Below, in pieces: positions 9,650 to 17,573 of a DNA stretch of 24,633 nucleotides. The stretch covers positions 1 to 24,633 of the forward strand of contig DASYOB010000087.1 of assembly GCA_036008175.1 (NCBI GenBank), read 5' to 3'. The stretch is from DATARH01 sp036008175. Lineage in GTDB: Bacteria > Pseudomonadota > Alphaproteobacteria > ATCC43930 > CGMCC-115725. Made by a program: the position numbers and the translations under genes. The notes under the pieces were generated by a model. That model saw only the letters and a list, made by a program, of their open reading frames with translations. It was not told where the DNA came from and made no database searches. Positions within the stretch are counted from its first letter, which is position 1; every line of letters begins with the position of its first letter.

Positions 9650-11776
9650 ATGATCGCGGCGGGCGGCGGCAGCGCCTATACGATCGCGGCGGCGCCGCTG
9701 TTGCCCTGGTTGGCGATTGCCGCGCTCGCCGGCGCCGCGCTGCTGGTACTCGGGCTCGGGTTGTGGCGCCGGGCCCGCGGCGTCTGGTGGCGCAGCGCCG
9801 TCGCGCTGATGCTGCTCGCAATCCTCGTCAACCCGTCGCTGGTCGAGGAGAAGCGGTCGCCGTTGCGCGATGTCGCGATTGTCGTCGTCGACGAATCGCC
9901 GAGTCAGCAGATCGGCAACCGAACGCAGGCGACCGAGGCGGCGCTGAAAGCGCTGACCGAGCGGCTCGGGCATGAGAAAGACCTCGACCTGCGCGTCGTC
10001 CGCGCCGGCAAGCCGCAGCCGGGCAGCGGCGATGACGGCACGCGGCTGTTCACCGCGCTCAGCCGCGCGATGTCGGACGTGCCGCGGCAGCGCCTGGCGG
10101 CGATCGTCATGATCACCGACGGCCAAGTGCACGATGTTCCCGTCAGCGATCCTGCGACAATCGCGCAGGAGCTGGGCGCGCCGCTGCACGTTCTGCTCTC
10201 CGGGCATCCGGACGAGGGCGACCGGCGGCTGATTGTAGATCAGGCGCCGAGCTTTGGCCTTGTCGGCAAGGAGACGCCGCTGACGATCCGGGTCGAGGAT
10301 CTGCCAGTGCCGCCCGCGGCCGCGTCCCCCGGCGCGCAGGAGCGCCAGGCGCGGCTGACTTGGCGCAAGGATGGCGGCGGCCCGCATCAGATCATGGTGC
10401 CGATCGGCCGCGACGTGCCGCTGTCGATCCCGATCGACCATGGCGGCCCCAATGTGCTCGAGCTCGAAGTCGAGCCCGGTCCGCAGGAGCTGACTCTCGC
10501 CAACAACCGCGCGGCCGTCGTCGTCAACGGCGTCCGCGACCGGCTGCGCGTGCTGCTGGTGACCGGCGAGCCGCACGCCGGCGAGCGGGTCTGGCGCAAC
10601 ATTCTCAAATCCGACCCGTCCGTCGATCTTGTCCACTTTACGATCCTGCGACCGCCCGAAAAGCAGGACGGCACGCCGATCCGCGAGCTGTCGCTGATCG
10701 CCTTCCCGATCCGCGAGCTGTTCGACGTCAAGTTGGATGATTTTGATCTGATCATCTTCGACCGATACAGCCGGCGCGGCATCATCCCGCAGGCCTATAT
10801 CGAGAATGTCGTTAAGTACGTGCAGAAAGGCGGCGCGTTCCTGGAAGCCGCCGGCCCGAATTTCGGCACGCCGATGAGCATGTTCCGAACCCCCTTGGGC
10901 GAGATCCTGCCAACCGAGCCGACCGGCGATGTCGACGAGGAGGGCTTCAAGCCGCAGCTGACCGACGTTGGCCGCCGCCACCCGGTGACCGAGGATCTGC
11001 CGGGCGCCGGCAAGCCCGGCGAGGCACCGAGCTGGGGCCGCTGGTTCCGCCAGGTCGAGGCGCGGGTGCATAACGGCACCGAGGTCATGAGCGGCGACCA
11101 TAACCAGCCGCTGCTGATCCTCGACCGGGTCGGCAAGGGCCGCGTCGCGCAGCTGCTGTCGGACCAGATGTGGCTGTGGGCGCGCGGCTTCGAGGGCGGC
11201 GGGCCTCAGGCCGAGCTGCTGCGCCGGCTCGCCTACTGGCTGATGAAGGAGCCGGACCTCGAAGAGAACGATTTGCGCGCGGTGATCGAAGGCGACCGGC
11301 TCATTGTGACCCGGCAGTCGCTCGAACCGGACGACCGCCCGGTGACCGTGACCGCGCCCGACGGCTCGACCGGCACCCTCGCTTTGACCCCGACAAACGG
11401 CGGCCGCAGCACCGGCACGATGGCGATCAGCCAAATGGGCATGTACCGGGTCAGCGACGGAAGCCATAACGCGCTCGCCGCGGCGGGGCCGCTCAACCCG
11501 ATCGAATTCGCCGATGTCCGCGCGACGCCGGAAAAGCTCGCACCGGCCGTAAAGGCCACCGGCGGCGGGATTTTCTGGAGCGCCGACGGGACGATTCCCG
11601 AGGTCCGCCGCGTGTCGGCCGGGCGCGCCGCCGCCGGGCACAATTGGATGGGCTTTCGCGAAAACGGCGACTATGTCGTCACCGGCTTCAGCGAGGTGCC
11701 GTTGTTGCCGGCCATCGCCGCGCTTTTGTTGACCCTGGGGCTGCTGATCGCGGCGTGGCGCCGCGAAGGGAGATGA
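9650..11776 (+). CDS. VWA-like / GATase-like membrane protein of the MoxR cluster
   Basis: A 708-residue membrane protein, last in the MoxR cluster. Two N-terminal helices (about residues 15-39 and 46-61) are followed by a VWA-like domain with a plausible metal site, VVVDESPS (Asp81, Ser83, Ser85) and VMITDG (Thr156, Asp157). A beta-rich middle follows, then a segment near residue 365 (DLIIFDRYSRRG, VQKGGAFLEAAG) that resembles the glutamine-amidotransferase-like fold seen in related proteins but shows no evident catalytic triad. A C-terminal helix precedes a short basic tail (WRREGR). The ATG lies 10 bases after the DUF4159 gene. The pairing with a BatA-like protein suggests a membrane complex in which VWA domains bind partners handled by the MoxR ATPase; this is inference. 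Confidence 0.82.
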   Translation: MIAAGGGSAYTIAAAPLLPWLAIAALAGAALLVLGLGLWRRARGVWWRSAVALMLLAILVNPSLVEEKRSPLRDVAIVVVDESPSQQIGNRTQATEAALKALTERLGHEKDLDLRVVRAGKPQPGSGDDGTRLFTALSRAMSDVPRQRLAAIVMITDGQVHDVPVSDPATIAQELGAPLHVLLSGHPDEGDRRLIVDQAPSFGLVGKETPLTIRVEDLPVPPAAASPGAQERQARLTWRKDGGGPHQIMVPIGRDVPLSIPIDHGGPNVLELEVEPGPQELTLANNRAAVVVNGVRDRLRVLLVTGEPHAGERVWRNILKSDPSVDLVHFTILRPPEKQDGTPIRELSLIAFPIRELFDVKLDDFDLIIFDRYSRRGIIPQAYIENVVKYVQKGGAFLEAAGPNFGTPMSMFRTPLGEILPTEPTGDVDEEGFKPQLTDVGRRHPVTEDLPGAGKPGEAPSWGRWFRQVEARVHNGTEVMSGDHNQPLLILDRVGKGRVAQLLSDQMWLWARGFEGGGPQAELLRRLAYWLMKEPDLEENDLRAVIEGDRLIVTRQSLEPDDRPVTVTAPDGSTGTLALTPTNGGRSTGTMAISQMGMYRVSDGSHNALAAAGPLNPIEFADVRATPEKLAPAVKATGGGIFWSADGTIPEVRRVSAGRAAAGHNWMGFRENGDYVVTGFSEVPLLPAIAALLLTLGLLIAAWRREGR

Positions 11777-11785
11777 CGGGCGCCG

Positions 11786-12472
11786 ATGCTGCGCCAAACC
11801 CTCGCCCCGATCCATCCGGACGGCTGGAAATTCATCGCCGCCGCGGCGCTGGCGACGATAATCCTGTTCATTCTCTGGTCGCCGCTCGGCTGGGCCGGGC
11901 TGATCGTCACGTTATGGATGGCGTATTTCTTTCGCGACCCTTGGCGGGTGACGCCGACCCGGCCGGGGCTGATAATCAGCCCGGCGGACGGCACGATCGT
12001 CTCGCTGGCGCCGGCGCCGCCGCCGCCTGAGCTGGAGATGGGCGCCGCACCGGTGCCGCGGATCGGCATCTTTCTCAACCTGTTCGACGTCCATGTCGCG
12101 CGCACGCCGGTCGGCGGCCGGCTCGCCGCCACCCGCTACACCAAAGGCCGCTTCGTCAATGCCAGCCTCGACAAGGCGAGCGAGCACAATGAGCGCCTCG
12201 CGATCCGCATGGTGACCGAGGAGGGTCCCGATATCGCCTTCGTGCTGATCGCCGGGCTCGTCGCCCGACGCATCGTCTGCCAGGCCTATCAGGGGCAGCG
12301 GCTCGCCGTCGGCGAACGGATCGGCCTCATTCGCTTCGGTTCGCGGGTCGATATCTACTGTCCGCCGCCTTACGTGCCGCTCGTCATCCCGGGCCAGCGC
12401 ACCGTCGCCGGGGAAACCGTGCTCGCCGACAGGCTGACTACGGAGTCGCCGCGCCTAGGTTTTGCGCATTAA
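11786..12472 (+). CDS. psd: Phosphatidylserine decarboxylase proenzyme
   Basis: A 228-residue inner-membrane enzyme that decarboxylates phosphatidylserine to phosphatidylethanolamine. It is of the short form common in alphaproteobacteria. An N-terminal hydrophobic segment (about residues 15-45) is followed by FFRDP, then ISPADGTIV, FLNLFDVHVARTPVGG and finally GLIRFGSRVDIY. The Gly185-Ser186 pair is the expected self-cleavage site that creates the pyruvoyl cofactor on the alpha chain (GS here rather than the LGST of long forms). It follows the MoxR cluster with a 9-base gap, so it may be co-transcribed with it, and it precedes pssA, the enzyme that makes its substrate. Confidence 0.96.
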   Translation: MLRQTLAPIHPDGWKFIAAAALATIILFILWSPLGWAGLIVTLWMAYFFRDPWRVTPTRPGLIISPADGTIVSLAPAPPPPELEMGAAPVPRIGIFLNLFDVHVARTPVGGRLAATRYTKGRFVNASLDKASEHNERLAIRMVTEEGPDIAFVLIAGLVARRIVCQAYQGQRLAVGERIGLIRFGSRVDIYCPPPYVPLVIPGQRTVAGETVLADRLTTESPRLGFAH

Positions 12473-12524
12473 CCCCCGGCGCGGCGAGTTCGTGTAGATT
12501 GAGCGGCTGAAGACTCGGTGCCGC

Positions 12525-12531
12525 GGAGGAG
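12525..12531 (+). promoter_or_regulatory. Ribosome binding site that decides the pssA start
   Basis: GGAGGAG lies 10 bases before ATG 12542 and 4 bases before TTG 12536, but inside the longer frame that begins with GTG 12518. It therefore argues against the GTG start. Confidence 0.6.
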
Positions 12532-12541
12532 AACCTTGGCG

Positions 12542-13441
12542 ATGCGCTCGCCGCAAGAGCGGGTACGGGAGCGGATACGGGCACGCCGGCCGCGCATGCG
12601 GCGGCGGCTGTCCGGTTTCTCGGTCAACCGCATGGTGCCGAATGTCCTGACGCTGCTCGCGCTGTGCGCCGGAATGACGGCGATCCGCTTTGCGATCAGC
12701 GGCGAATTTGATGCCGCGGTCTACGCGATCATCGCCGCCGGGATTTTCGACGGTCTCGACGGCCGCATGGCGCGGCTCTTGAAGGCGACCTCGCGGTTTG
12801 GCGCCGAGCTCGACAGCCTCGCGGATTTCGTCAGCTTCGGCGTCGCGCCGGCGGCGGTGCTGTATCTGTGGACCATGTCGCAGCTGCACGCCATCGGCTG
12901 GGCCATCGTGCTGTTTTTCGCGGTGTGCTGCGCCTTGCGGCTGGCCCGCTTCAATACCCAGCTCGGGGCCGAGCCGCCGCCTTACACCGCCGGCTTCTTC
13001 ACCGGCGCGCCGGCGCCGGCTGGAGCAGCCCTGTTGCTGATGCCGATGTTCATCAGCTTCGAATGGGGCGACTGGATCGCCCGCTCGCCGTATCTGAACG
13101 CGGTGTGGATCAGCGGCGTCGCGCTGCTGATGGTCAGCACCGTGCCGACCATATCGCTGAAGCGTATCCGCATCCCGCACCATCTGGTGTTGCCGAGCCT
13201 TCTCGGCGTCGGCGTCATGGCCGGCTTTTTCATGACCGCACCTTGGCCGACCCTGACCTTTGTCGGCGCGATCTACATCGCCTCGATACCGCTGACCATC
13301 CGCGCTGCGGCGCGGTTGCGCAGCACCTACGAGGCGCGCGAAGCCGAGATGGCGGAAGCGTCACCGCCAACGGTACTCCCAGCGGCGCCACCGCCGCCGC
13401 TCGGCGAAGCCGAGGCGCCGGCCAACGAATGGCGGCACTGA
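12542..13441 (+). CDS. pssA: CDP-diacylglycerol--serine O-phosphatidyltransferase
   Basis: A 299-residue integral membrane enzyme that joins CDP-diacylglycerol and L-serine to phosphatidylserine. The CDP-alcohol phosphatidyltransferase signature is complete: DG, two residues, AR, eight residues, G, three, D, three, D (Asp73 to Asp95). Several hydrophobic helices span the rest. The N-terminus is very basic (about 25 residues rich in Arg) and the C-terminal tail is Ala/Pro-rich. The ATG at 12542 was chosen from the GGAGGAG site; TTG 12536 is nearly as good. It lies about 70 bases downstream of psd, and the two form a phosphatidylethanolamine operon. The stop is convergent with the LLM gene that follows, 47 bases away. 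Confidence 0.95.
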   Translation: MRSPQERVRERIRARRPRMRRRLSGFSVNRMVPNVLTLLALCAGMTAIRFAISGEFDAAVYAIIAAGIFDGLDGRMARLLKATSRFGAELDSLADFVSFGVAPAAVLYLWTMSQLHAIGWAIVLFFAVCCALRLARFNTQLGAEPPPYTAGFFTGAPAPAGAALLLMPMFISFEWGDWIARSPYLNAVWISGVALLMVSTVPTISLKRIRIPHHLVLPSLLGVGVMAGFFMTAPWPTLTFVGAIYIASIPLTIRAAARLRSTYEAREAEMAEASPPTVLPAAPPPPLGEAEAPANEWRH

Positions 13442-13488
13442 GTTAATCGTCGAGCCGGTCTGAGATTCCGTCGAGCGTGAGGACGGAA

Positions 13489-14547
13489 TTATTCCGCCGC
13501 GCGCGCCGGCATCGCGTCGTCGAACAGCGGGATGACCTCGCGGGCGAAGCGGCGCAGGCTGGCCCGGCCACGCTCGCCGCCGCCGGAGCCGCCGCCGTTG
13601 ATCAGGACATAGCCGACCCCGACCCGGCGCAATTCGTCGAGCCTCTCGGCGATGTGATCGGGGGTGCCGTACATCGCGCTGCCGCGGTTGACCGCGTCGG
13701 GATCGCCGGTGGCGCGGTCCGGTCCGCCATGGACGGTGCCGTCGGGGCGGGTTGCGAGCTTTAGCTGGCGCACCCGGTTGGCGAGCCGCCGCTGCAACGC
13801 TGATTCCTTTTCCTCTTCGGTATCGCAGACGAAAAAGGCGCGCGTGACGCCGACCTGCATCGGGTCGAAGCGACGGCCGCTCGCCTCGACCCCCGCCTTG
13901 TACGCGGCGATCGAGCGGCCGACATCGGCCGGCTGCGCGTATTGCCCGAGCAGCAGGTTGTAGCCGGCCTCGGCGACCCGGCGGACCGAGCTTTCGCCGC
14001 CGGCGCCCATCCAGATCGGCGGATGCGGCCGCTGCGCGGTCGGCGGCTCGACCACGATGTTGTCGAACGCCCAATACTTGCCGCGATGCGAGAACGGCCG
14101 GTCGGAAGTCCATGCGTTGACGATCACGTCGAGGCATTCGGTGAAGCGCGCATCCGCCTCGTCCATGTCGACGCAGAAGCCGGCGAATTCGTTGTAGCGG
14201 TAGCCCTTGCCGACACCGAAATCCAGCCGCCCACCCGACAACAGATCCAAGGTCGCCGCCTGCTCGGCGAGCAGCACCGGGTTGTGCCACGGCAGCACGA
14301 TGACGGCGGTGCCGAGCCGCAGCGTCTTGGTGCGGGCACCAAGCCAGGTCAGCAGGTTGATTGTCGCCGACACCTGGCCGTAGCCGGTGAAATGATGCTC
14401 GACGACAAAGCTGCCGTGAAAGCCGAGCGCTTCCGCCTCGACATTGTATTCGATGAAATCGCGAAACCCCTCGCTGCTGTCGAACTCGGCCGCCTCCGAA
14501 GGATTGGGGCGCCGCGCCGCCGCGCTGCCGAACAGACCAAACCGCAT
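13489..14547 (-). CDS. LLM class flavin-dependent oxidoreductase (1)
   Basis: A 352-residue member of the bacterial luciferase-like family, expected to use reduced FMN and oxygen in the cytosol. Family landmarks are the start MRFGLFGSAA, the strand SFVVEHHF, LRLGTAVIVLPWHNPVLLAEQ, LDLLSGGRLDFGVGKGY, and HPPIWMGAGGESSVRRVAE. The end contains a glycine-rich INGGGSGGGERG. The ATG at 14547 has GGGAG at good spacing upstream; the frame runs open to 14628 but the similarity starts at this ATG. It lies downstream of the LysR gene on the same strand, with a gap of 113 bases. The substrate cannot be read from sequence; LLM enzymes include alkanesulfonate, nitrilotriacetate and long-chain alkane monooxygenases and F420-dependent reductases. 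Confidence 0.9.
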   Translation of the reverse strand: MRFGLFGSAAARRPNPSEAAEFDSSEGFRDFIEYNVEAEALGFHGSFVVEHHFTGYGQVSATINLLTWLGARTKTLRLGTAVIVLPWHNPVLLAEQAATLDLLSGGRLDFGVGKGYRYNEFAGFCVDMDEADARFTECLDVIVNAWTSDRPFSHRGKYWAFDNIVVEPPTAQRPHPPIWMGAGGESSVRRVAEAGYNLLLGQYAQPADVGRSIAAYKAGVEASGRRFDPMQVGVTRAFFVCDTEEEKESALQRRLANRVRQLKLATRPDGTVHGGPDRATGDPDAVNRGSAMYGTPDHIAERLDELRRVGVGYVLINGGGSGGGERGRASLRRFAREVIPLFDDAMPARAAE

Positions 14548-14660
14548 GATGCGCTCCCATGTCGCTCGGCGCCGAGAGTAGGGGCGAACGGCGTGATGTT
14601 CAAAATACCGCTTTCTTATCGCCGCCATAGCGGCGCGGCATGTCCAGGGGCGGATATCTT

Positions 14661-15614
14661 CTAGGAAGCGGCTCGCCGCGGCCGGACACGCCGTGGCGCG
14701 GCTGGCTCTGCGGAGGCGAGCGACAGACGGCCCTCATGATCCATCTCGGCGACGAGTCGGGTGATGGTGCGGACCACCGCCTCGCGCGCCAATGAGGCGG
14801 TGCGGCTGGCGCGCACGCCGAGCGCCAAGGTCCGGAAGACGCCGCTGTCGGTCAGGCGATGCGCCGCCAACAGACCGCGCTCGCATTCCCTGGCCACCGA
14901 CGAATAGGGCAGCACCGAAGCGGCGGCGCCGCGCTGCACCATCAGCCGCATGGTCTCGTGATCATTGACCTCCATCTCCACATTGAGCTCGATGCCGCGT
15001 CCGGCCAGCAGCGCGTCCATCGCCGCGCGCAGCCCGTCGCCCAGCACGAGAGGGGTGCGGCGCAATTCGTCGCTGCTGACGGCACCGTGCTGGCGGGCGC
15101 CGGGCTGCGTGACCAGCACCATTTCCTCCTGGGCGAGCCGGGTCGAGACGACGAGCCGGCTACGCGACAGCTCGGACAACAGGGCGACATCGACGCGCCC
15201 GTCGATGACGAACTCCTCCAGCCGCACCATGCCGGCGTGCATCACCTTGAGCTCGACCCGGGGGTAGTCGTCGCGCATCCGGGCGAACAGGTCCGGCACC
15301 AGCACCGGACACAGGGTCGGCGTCACGCCGAGGATGATCCGGCCGCTCGGATGCGCCTCCTGCGCGCGGATCTCGTCGCCGGTGCGCTCGACATCGCGCA
15401 GGATGCGCAGCGCGCTTTCGAGCAGCTTCTCGCCGGCTTCGGTCAGTCGGACGCCGCGATTGGCGCGGGTAAACAGCGCCACCCCCAGCTCCTCCTCGAG
15501 CCGCTGGACATGGCGGGTCAGTGCCGGCTGCGCCAGGCGGAGATGCGCGGCCGCACGAGTGATGCTGCCGAGTTCGGCGATGCGGACGAAATAGGCGAGG
15601 CTGCGCAGCTCCAT
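14661..15614 (-). CDS. LysR family transcriptional regulator
   Basis: A 317-residue LysR-type regulator. The N-terminal winged helix-turn-helix is typical (MELRSLAYFVRIAELGSITR, then AAAHLRLAQPALTRHVQRLE, LFTRANRGVRLTEAG), followed by a linker helix and a periplasmic-binding-like effector domain from about residue 90. The tail is Arg/Ala-rich. It is transcribed divergently from the LLM gene at 15748, with 133 bases between the starts. This is the classic arrangement for a LysR regulator controlling the divergent gene and itself, so an inducer related to the LLM substrate is likely (inference). The ATG at 15614 is the natural start. Confidence 0.94.
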   Translation of the reverse strand: MELRSLAYFVRIAELGSITRAAAHLRLAQPALTRHVQRLEEELGVALFTRANRGVRLTEAGEKLLESALRILRDVERTGDEIRAQEAHPSGRIILGVTPTLCPVLVPDLFARMRDDYPRVELKVMHAGMVRLEEFVIDGRVDVALLSELSRSRLVVSTRLAQEEMVLVTQPGARQHGAVSSDELRRTPLVLGDGLRAAMDALLAGRGIELNVEMEVNDHETMRLMVQRGAAASVLPYSSVARECERGLLAAHRLTDSGVFRTLALGVRASRTASLAREAVVRTITRLVAEMDHEGRLSLASAEPAAPRRVRPRRAAS

Positions 15615-15747
15615 CGCCGCCGATATTACACAAACCTGGCGTCATGCCTGATTGTTATGGAGCGGATCAGAGAACGGCATTTGCGCGATGCCGGGCGCCC
15701 GCCTACGCTATCATCTAAGCACAGGGCCGCGCGGTGAAGGAGCTGCC
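15615..15747. promoter_or_regulatory. Divergent LysR / LLM intergenic control region
   Basis: A 133-base region between the start codons of the LysR gene (minus) and the LLM gene (plus). It is more AT-rich near the LysR start (GATATTACACAAAC around 15632). By position it should hold both promoters and a LysR operator, but I could not pick a convincing operator or -35/-10 pair by eye. AAGGAG at 15737-15742 is the ribosome site of the plus-strand gene. Confidence 0.5.
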
Positions 15748-16779
15748 ATGGAATTCGGCTGGTATCACGAGTTTCACCGGCAGGTGCCGGGGCAATCCGA
15801 CGCCGATGCCTTCGAGCAAGGGTTCGAGCAGGTCGAGGCCGCCGATCGTTGGGGTCTCGACGTGTTCTGGCTGGCCGAAATCCACCAGCAGGCCAGCCGC
15901 TCGGTGCTGAGCGCGCCGATGAACATCGCCGGGCAGATCGCCGCGCGCACCAAGCGCATCAAAATCGGCACCGCCGTGCACGTTCTGCCATTGGCCCACC
16001 CGCTGCGCTTGGCGGAAGAGACCGCGACGGTCGATCAGGTCAGCCGCGGGCGCTTTATTCTCGGCGCCGGACGCAGCGGCAACCCGCGTGGCTATGCCGC
16101 TTACGGCGTCCCCTATTCGGAGAGCCGCGAGCGGTTTTACGAGACGCTCGAAATTCTGAAGAAGGCCTGGACCGAGGAAACCTTCTCCTACGAGGGGAAA
16201 TACCACAGTTTCGACAGTGCCCGCGCGGTGCCGCGGCCTTATCAACAACCGCATCCGCCGATCCGCATCGCCGGAGCGAGCGAGGATACCTTTCCGACAT
16301 TGGGCCGACTTGGCTATCCGCTGTTCGTCTCGGTGCGCAGCGGCTCGCTGATGGGACTCAAGCCGGACCTCAAAGCCTATCGCGACGCCTATGACGAGGC
16401 GGGGCATCCCGGTCACGGCGAGGTCTATCTGCGGCTGTCGATGCATGTCGGCGACGACGACAAGCAGGCCTTCGAGGAGGGTGAGCCGAGCATCATGGCC
16501 GGCTACAAATCGCTGATCACTCGCCTCGAAGGCTCGCCCAACGCGCGGCGGCGCGCCGAGCTCGAGGAAGTGCGCACGATCACCTACGAGCAGGTCTTGC
16601 GCGACAAGGTGGTCGTCGGCGGGCCCGACCGAGTCGTCGACCGCCTGAAGGAGCTGGAGGCGGAACTCGGCATCGACGGCATCCTCTTCGAGCTCAATTT
16701 CGGCGCCGCGATCCCGGCCGAAGTGATGATGCGGTCGTTGCAGCTGATCTGCGAAAAGGTGATGCCGCGGTTCAAGTAG
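15748..16779 (+). CDS. LLM class flavin-dependent oxidoreductase (2)
   Basis: A 343-residue luciferase-like flavin monooxygenase. It begins MEFGWYHEFHRQVPGQ and shows LDVFWLAEIHQQ, RIKIGTAVHVLPLAHPLRLAEE, VSRGRFILGAGRSGNPRGY, HPPIRIAGASEDTF and a C-terminal VVGGPDRVVDRLKEL, all typical of the family. A good ribosome site (AAGGAG) sets the ATG at 15748. The frame is open further upstream but without support. It is divergent from the LysR gene and followed 10 bases later by the exported ABM-domain protein, so the two probably share an mRNA. It is clearly a different subgroup from the LLM genes at 13489 and 19064, which points to distinct substrates or steps rather than recent duplication. Confidence 0.92.
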   Translation: MEFGWYHEFHRQVPGQSDADAFEQGFEQVEAADRWGLDVFWLAEIHQQASRSVLSAPMNIAGQIAARTKRIKIGTAVHVLPLAHPLRLAEETATVDQVSRGRFILGAGRSGNPRGYAAYGVPYSESRERFYETLEILKKAWTEETFSYEGKYHSFDSARAVPRPYQQPHPPIRIAGASEDTFPTLGRLGYPLFVSVRSGSLMGLKPDLKAYRDAYDEAGHPGHGEVYLRLSMHVGDDDKQAFEEGEPSIMAGYKSLITRLEGSPNARRRAELEEVRTITYEQVLRDKVVVGGPDRVVDRLKELEAELGIDGILFELNFGAAIPAEVMMRSLQLICEKVMPRFK

Positions 16780-16789
16780 CGGGGGAGAG

Positions 16790-17497
16790 ATGTCGCGCAG
16801 CAGTTGGCTCGGATCGGCGATCGCGGTGATGTTCGCAGCAACCGTCGGTTCGGCAGCGGCGCAGGCGCCGGCCAGTCCGGCGACCGGAGGCCCTGTCTAC
16901 CTGATCACCTTTTACGAGGTTGCCCCGGCCGCCGTCGCCAAGACGCTGCCGTTGCTGCGCCAGTACGCCATCGACGACCGCAAGGCCGAGGGCAATACCG
17001 GCGCGCTCGCGCTGCACGAGACGGGTCGCCCCGGCCGGTTCGCGATTGTCGAGGTCTGGCGCGACAAAGCCGCGGTCGATGCGCATGGCGCGGCGCTGAC
17101 CGCATTGAGCGATAAATTGCAGCCGGTTCTCGCCAGCCCGTTCGATACCCGATCCAATGCGGCGCTGGACGTCGCCGGACCGGCCATTGGCGCCGATGCC
17201 GGCAACAGCGCTGTTTATGTGTTGACGCATGTCGATGTGTTCCCGGCCGGCAAGGACCAGACCATCGAGATGCTGAAAGAGCTCGCCGCCGACAGCCGCA
17301 AGGAGCCCGGCAATCTGCGCTTCGACGTGCTGCAGCAGGACGGCCACCTGAACCATCTGCCGCTGCTCGAGACCTGGCGCGACGCCCGCGCGCAGGACGC
17401 GCACGTCATGGCCGAGCAAACCCGGGCCTTCCGCGCCAAGCTGGTCCCGCTGCAAGGCGCGCTCTATGACGAGCGGCTCTACCAAGCGGTACGCTGA
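16790..17497 (+). CDS. Exported tandem ABM-domain protein (quinol monooxygenase-like)
   Basis: A 235-residue protein with a clear signal peptide (basic MSRSSW, hydrophobic core to about residue 20, likely cleavage near SAAAQA). The mature part holds two related ABM-type dimeric alpha/beta-barrel halves: one from about residue 36 (VYLITFYEVAP, LPLLRQYAIDDRKAEGNTG, FAIVEVWRDKAAVDAH) and one from about 140 (VYVLTHVDVFPAGKD, LAADSRKEPGNLRFDV, LLETWRDARAQDAH). The internal repeat is visible in the paired EVWRDK.AVDAH and ETWRDARAQDAH motifs. Single ABM proteins act as quinol or antibiotic-biosynthesis monooxygenases or heme-binding proteins; a periplasmic tandem form is less usual. Probably co-transcribed with the preceding LLM gene. 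Catalysis is not demonstrated by any residue I can identify. Confidence 0.85.
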   Translation: MSRSSWLGSAIAVMFAATVGSAAAQAPASPATGGPVYLITFYEVAPAAVAKTLPLLRQYAIDDRKAEGNTGALALHETGRPGRFAIVEVWRDKAAVDAHGAALTALSDKLQPVLASPFDTRSNAALDVAGPAIGADAGNSAVYVLTHVDVFPAGKDQTIEMLKELAADSRKEPGNLRFDVLQQDGHLNHLPLLETWRDARAQDAHVMAEQTRAFRAKLVPLQGALYDERLYQAVR

Positions 17498-17509
17498 GCC
17501 CCTTCATTC

Positions 17510-17545
17510 GCGGCGCTTGACCAGAGCGCCCGCGGCTGTTTCTCA
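17510..17545 (+). terminator. Possible weak terminator hairpin after the ABM gene
   Basis: GCGGCGCT (17510-17517) can pair with AGCGCC-GC (17525-17533, one bulged C) across a 7-base loop, and a TTTC run follows a few bases later. The stem is imperfect and the T run short, so this is tentative. Confidence 0.25.
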
Positions 17546-17573
17546 GTAGATCGTCGTTTTTCCTCCTGGTCCC

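Noticed and set aside
9563..11815. A 750-residue open frame on the minus strand
   Set aside because: It is antisense to the 708-residue VWA-like gene, and its product is Arg/Gln/Asp/Ala-rich with no recognisable domain. Long antisense frames are expected in such GC-rich DNA.
12518..12541. GTG start for pssA, eight codons earlier
   Set aside because: The only strong ribosome binding site lies inside this extension, so a start at 12536 or 12542 is more likely.
13442..13488. Terminator between convergent pssA and the LLM gene
   Set aside because: No stem with a T run is visible in the 47 bases.
14620..14635. CGCCGC/GCGGCG hairpin between the LysR and LLM genes
   Set aside because: The 6-bp stem has no T run on either strand, and such short GC palindromes are frequent here by chance.
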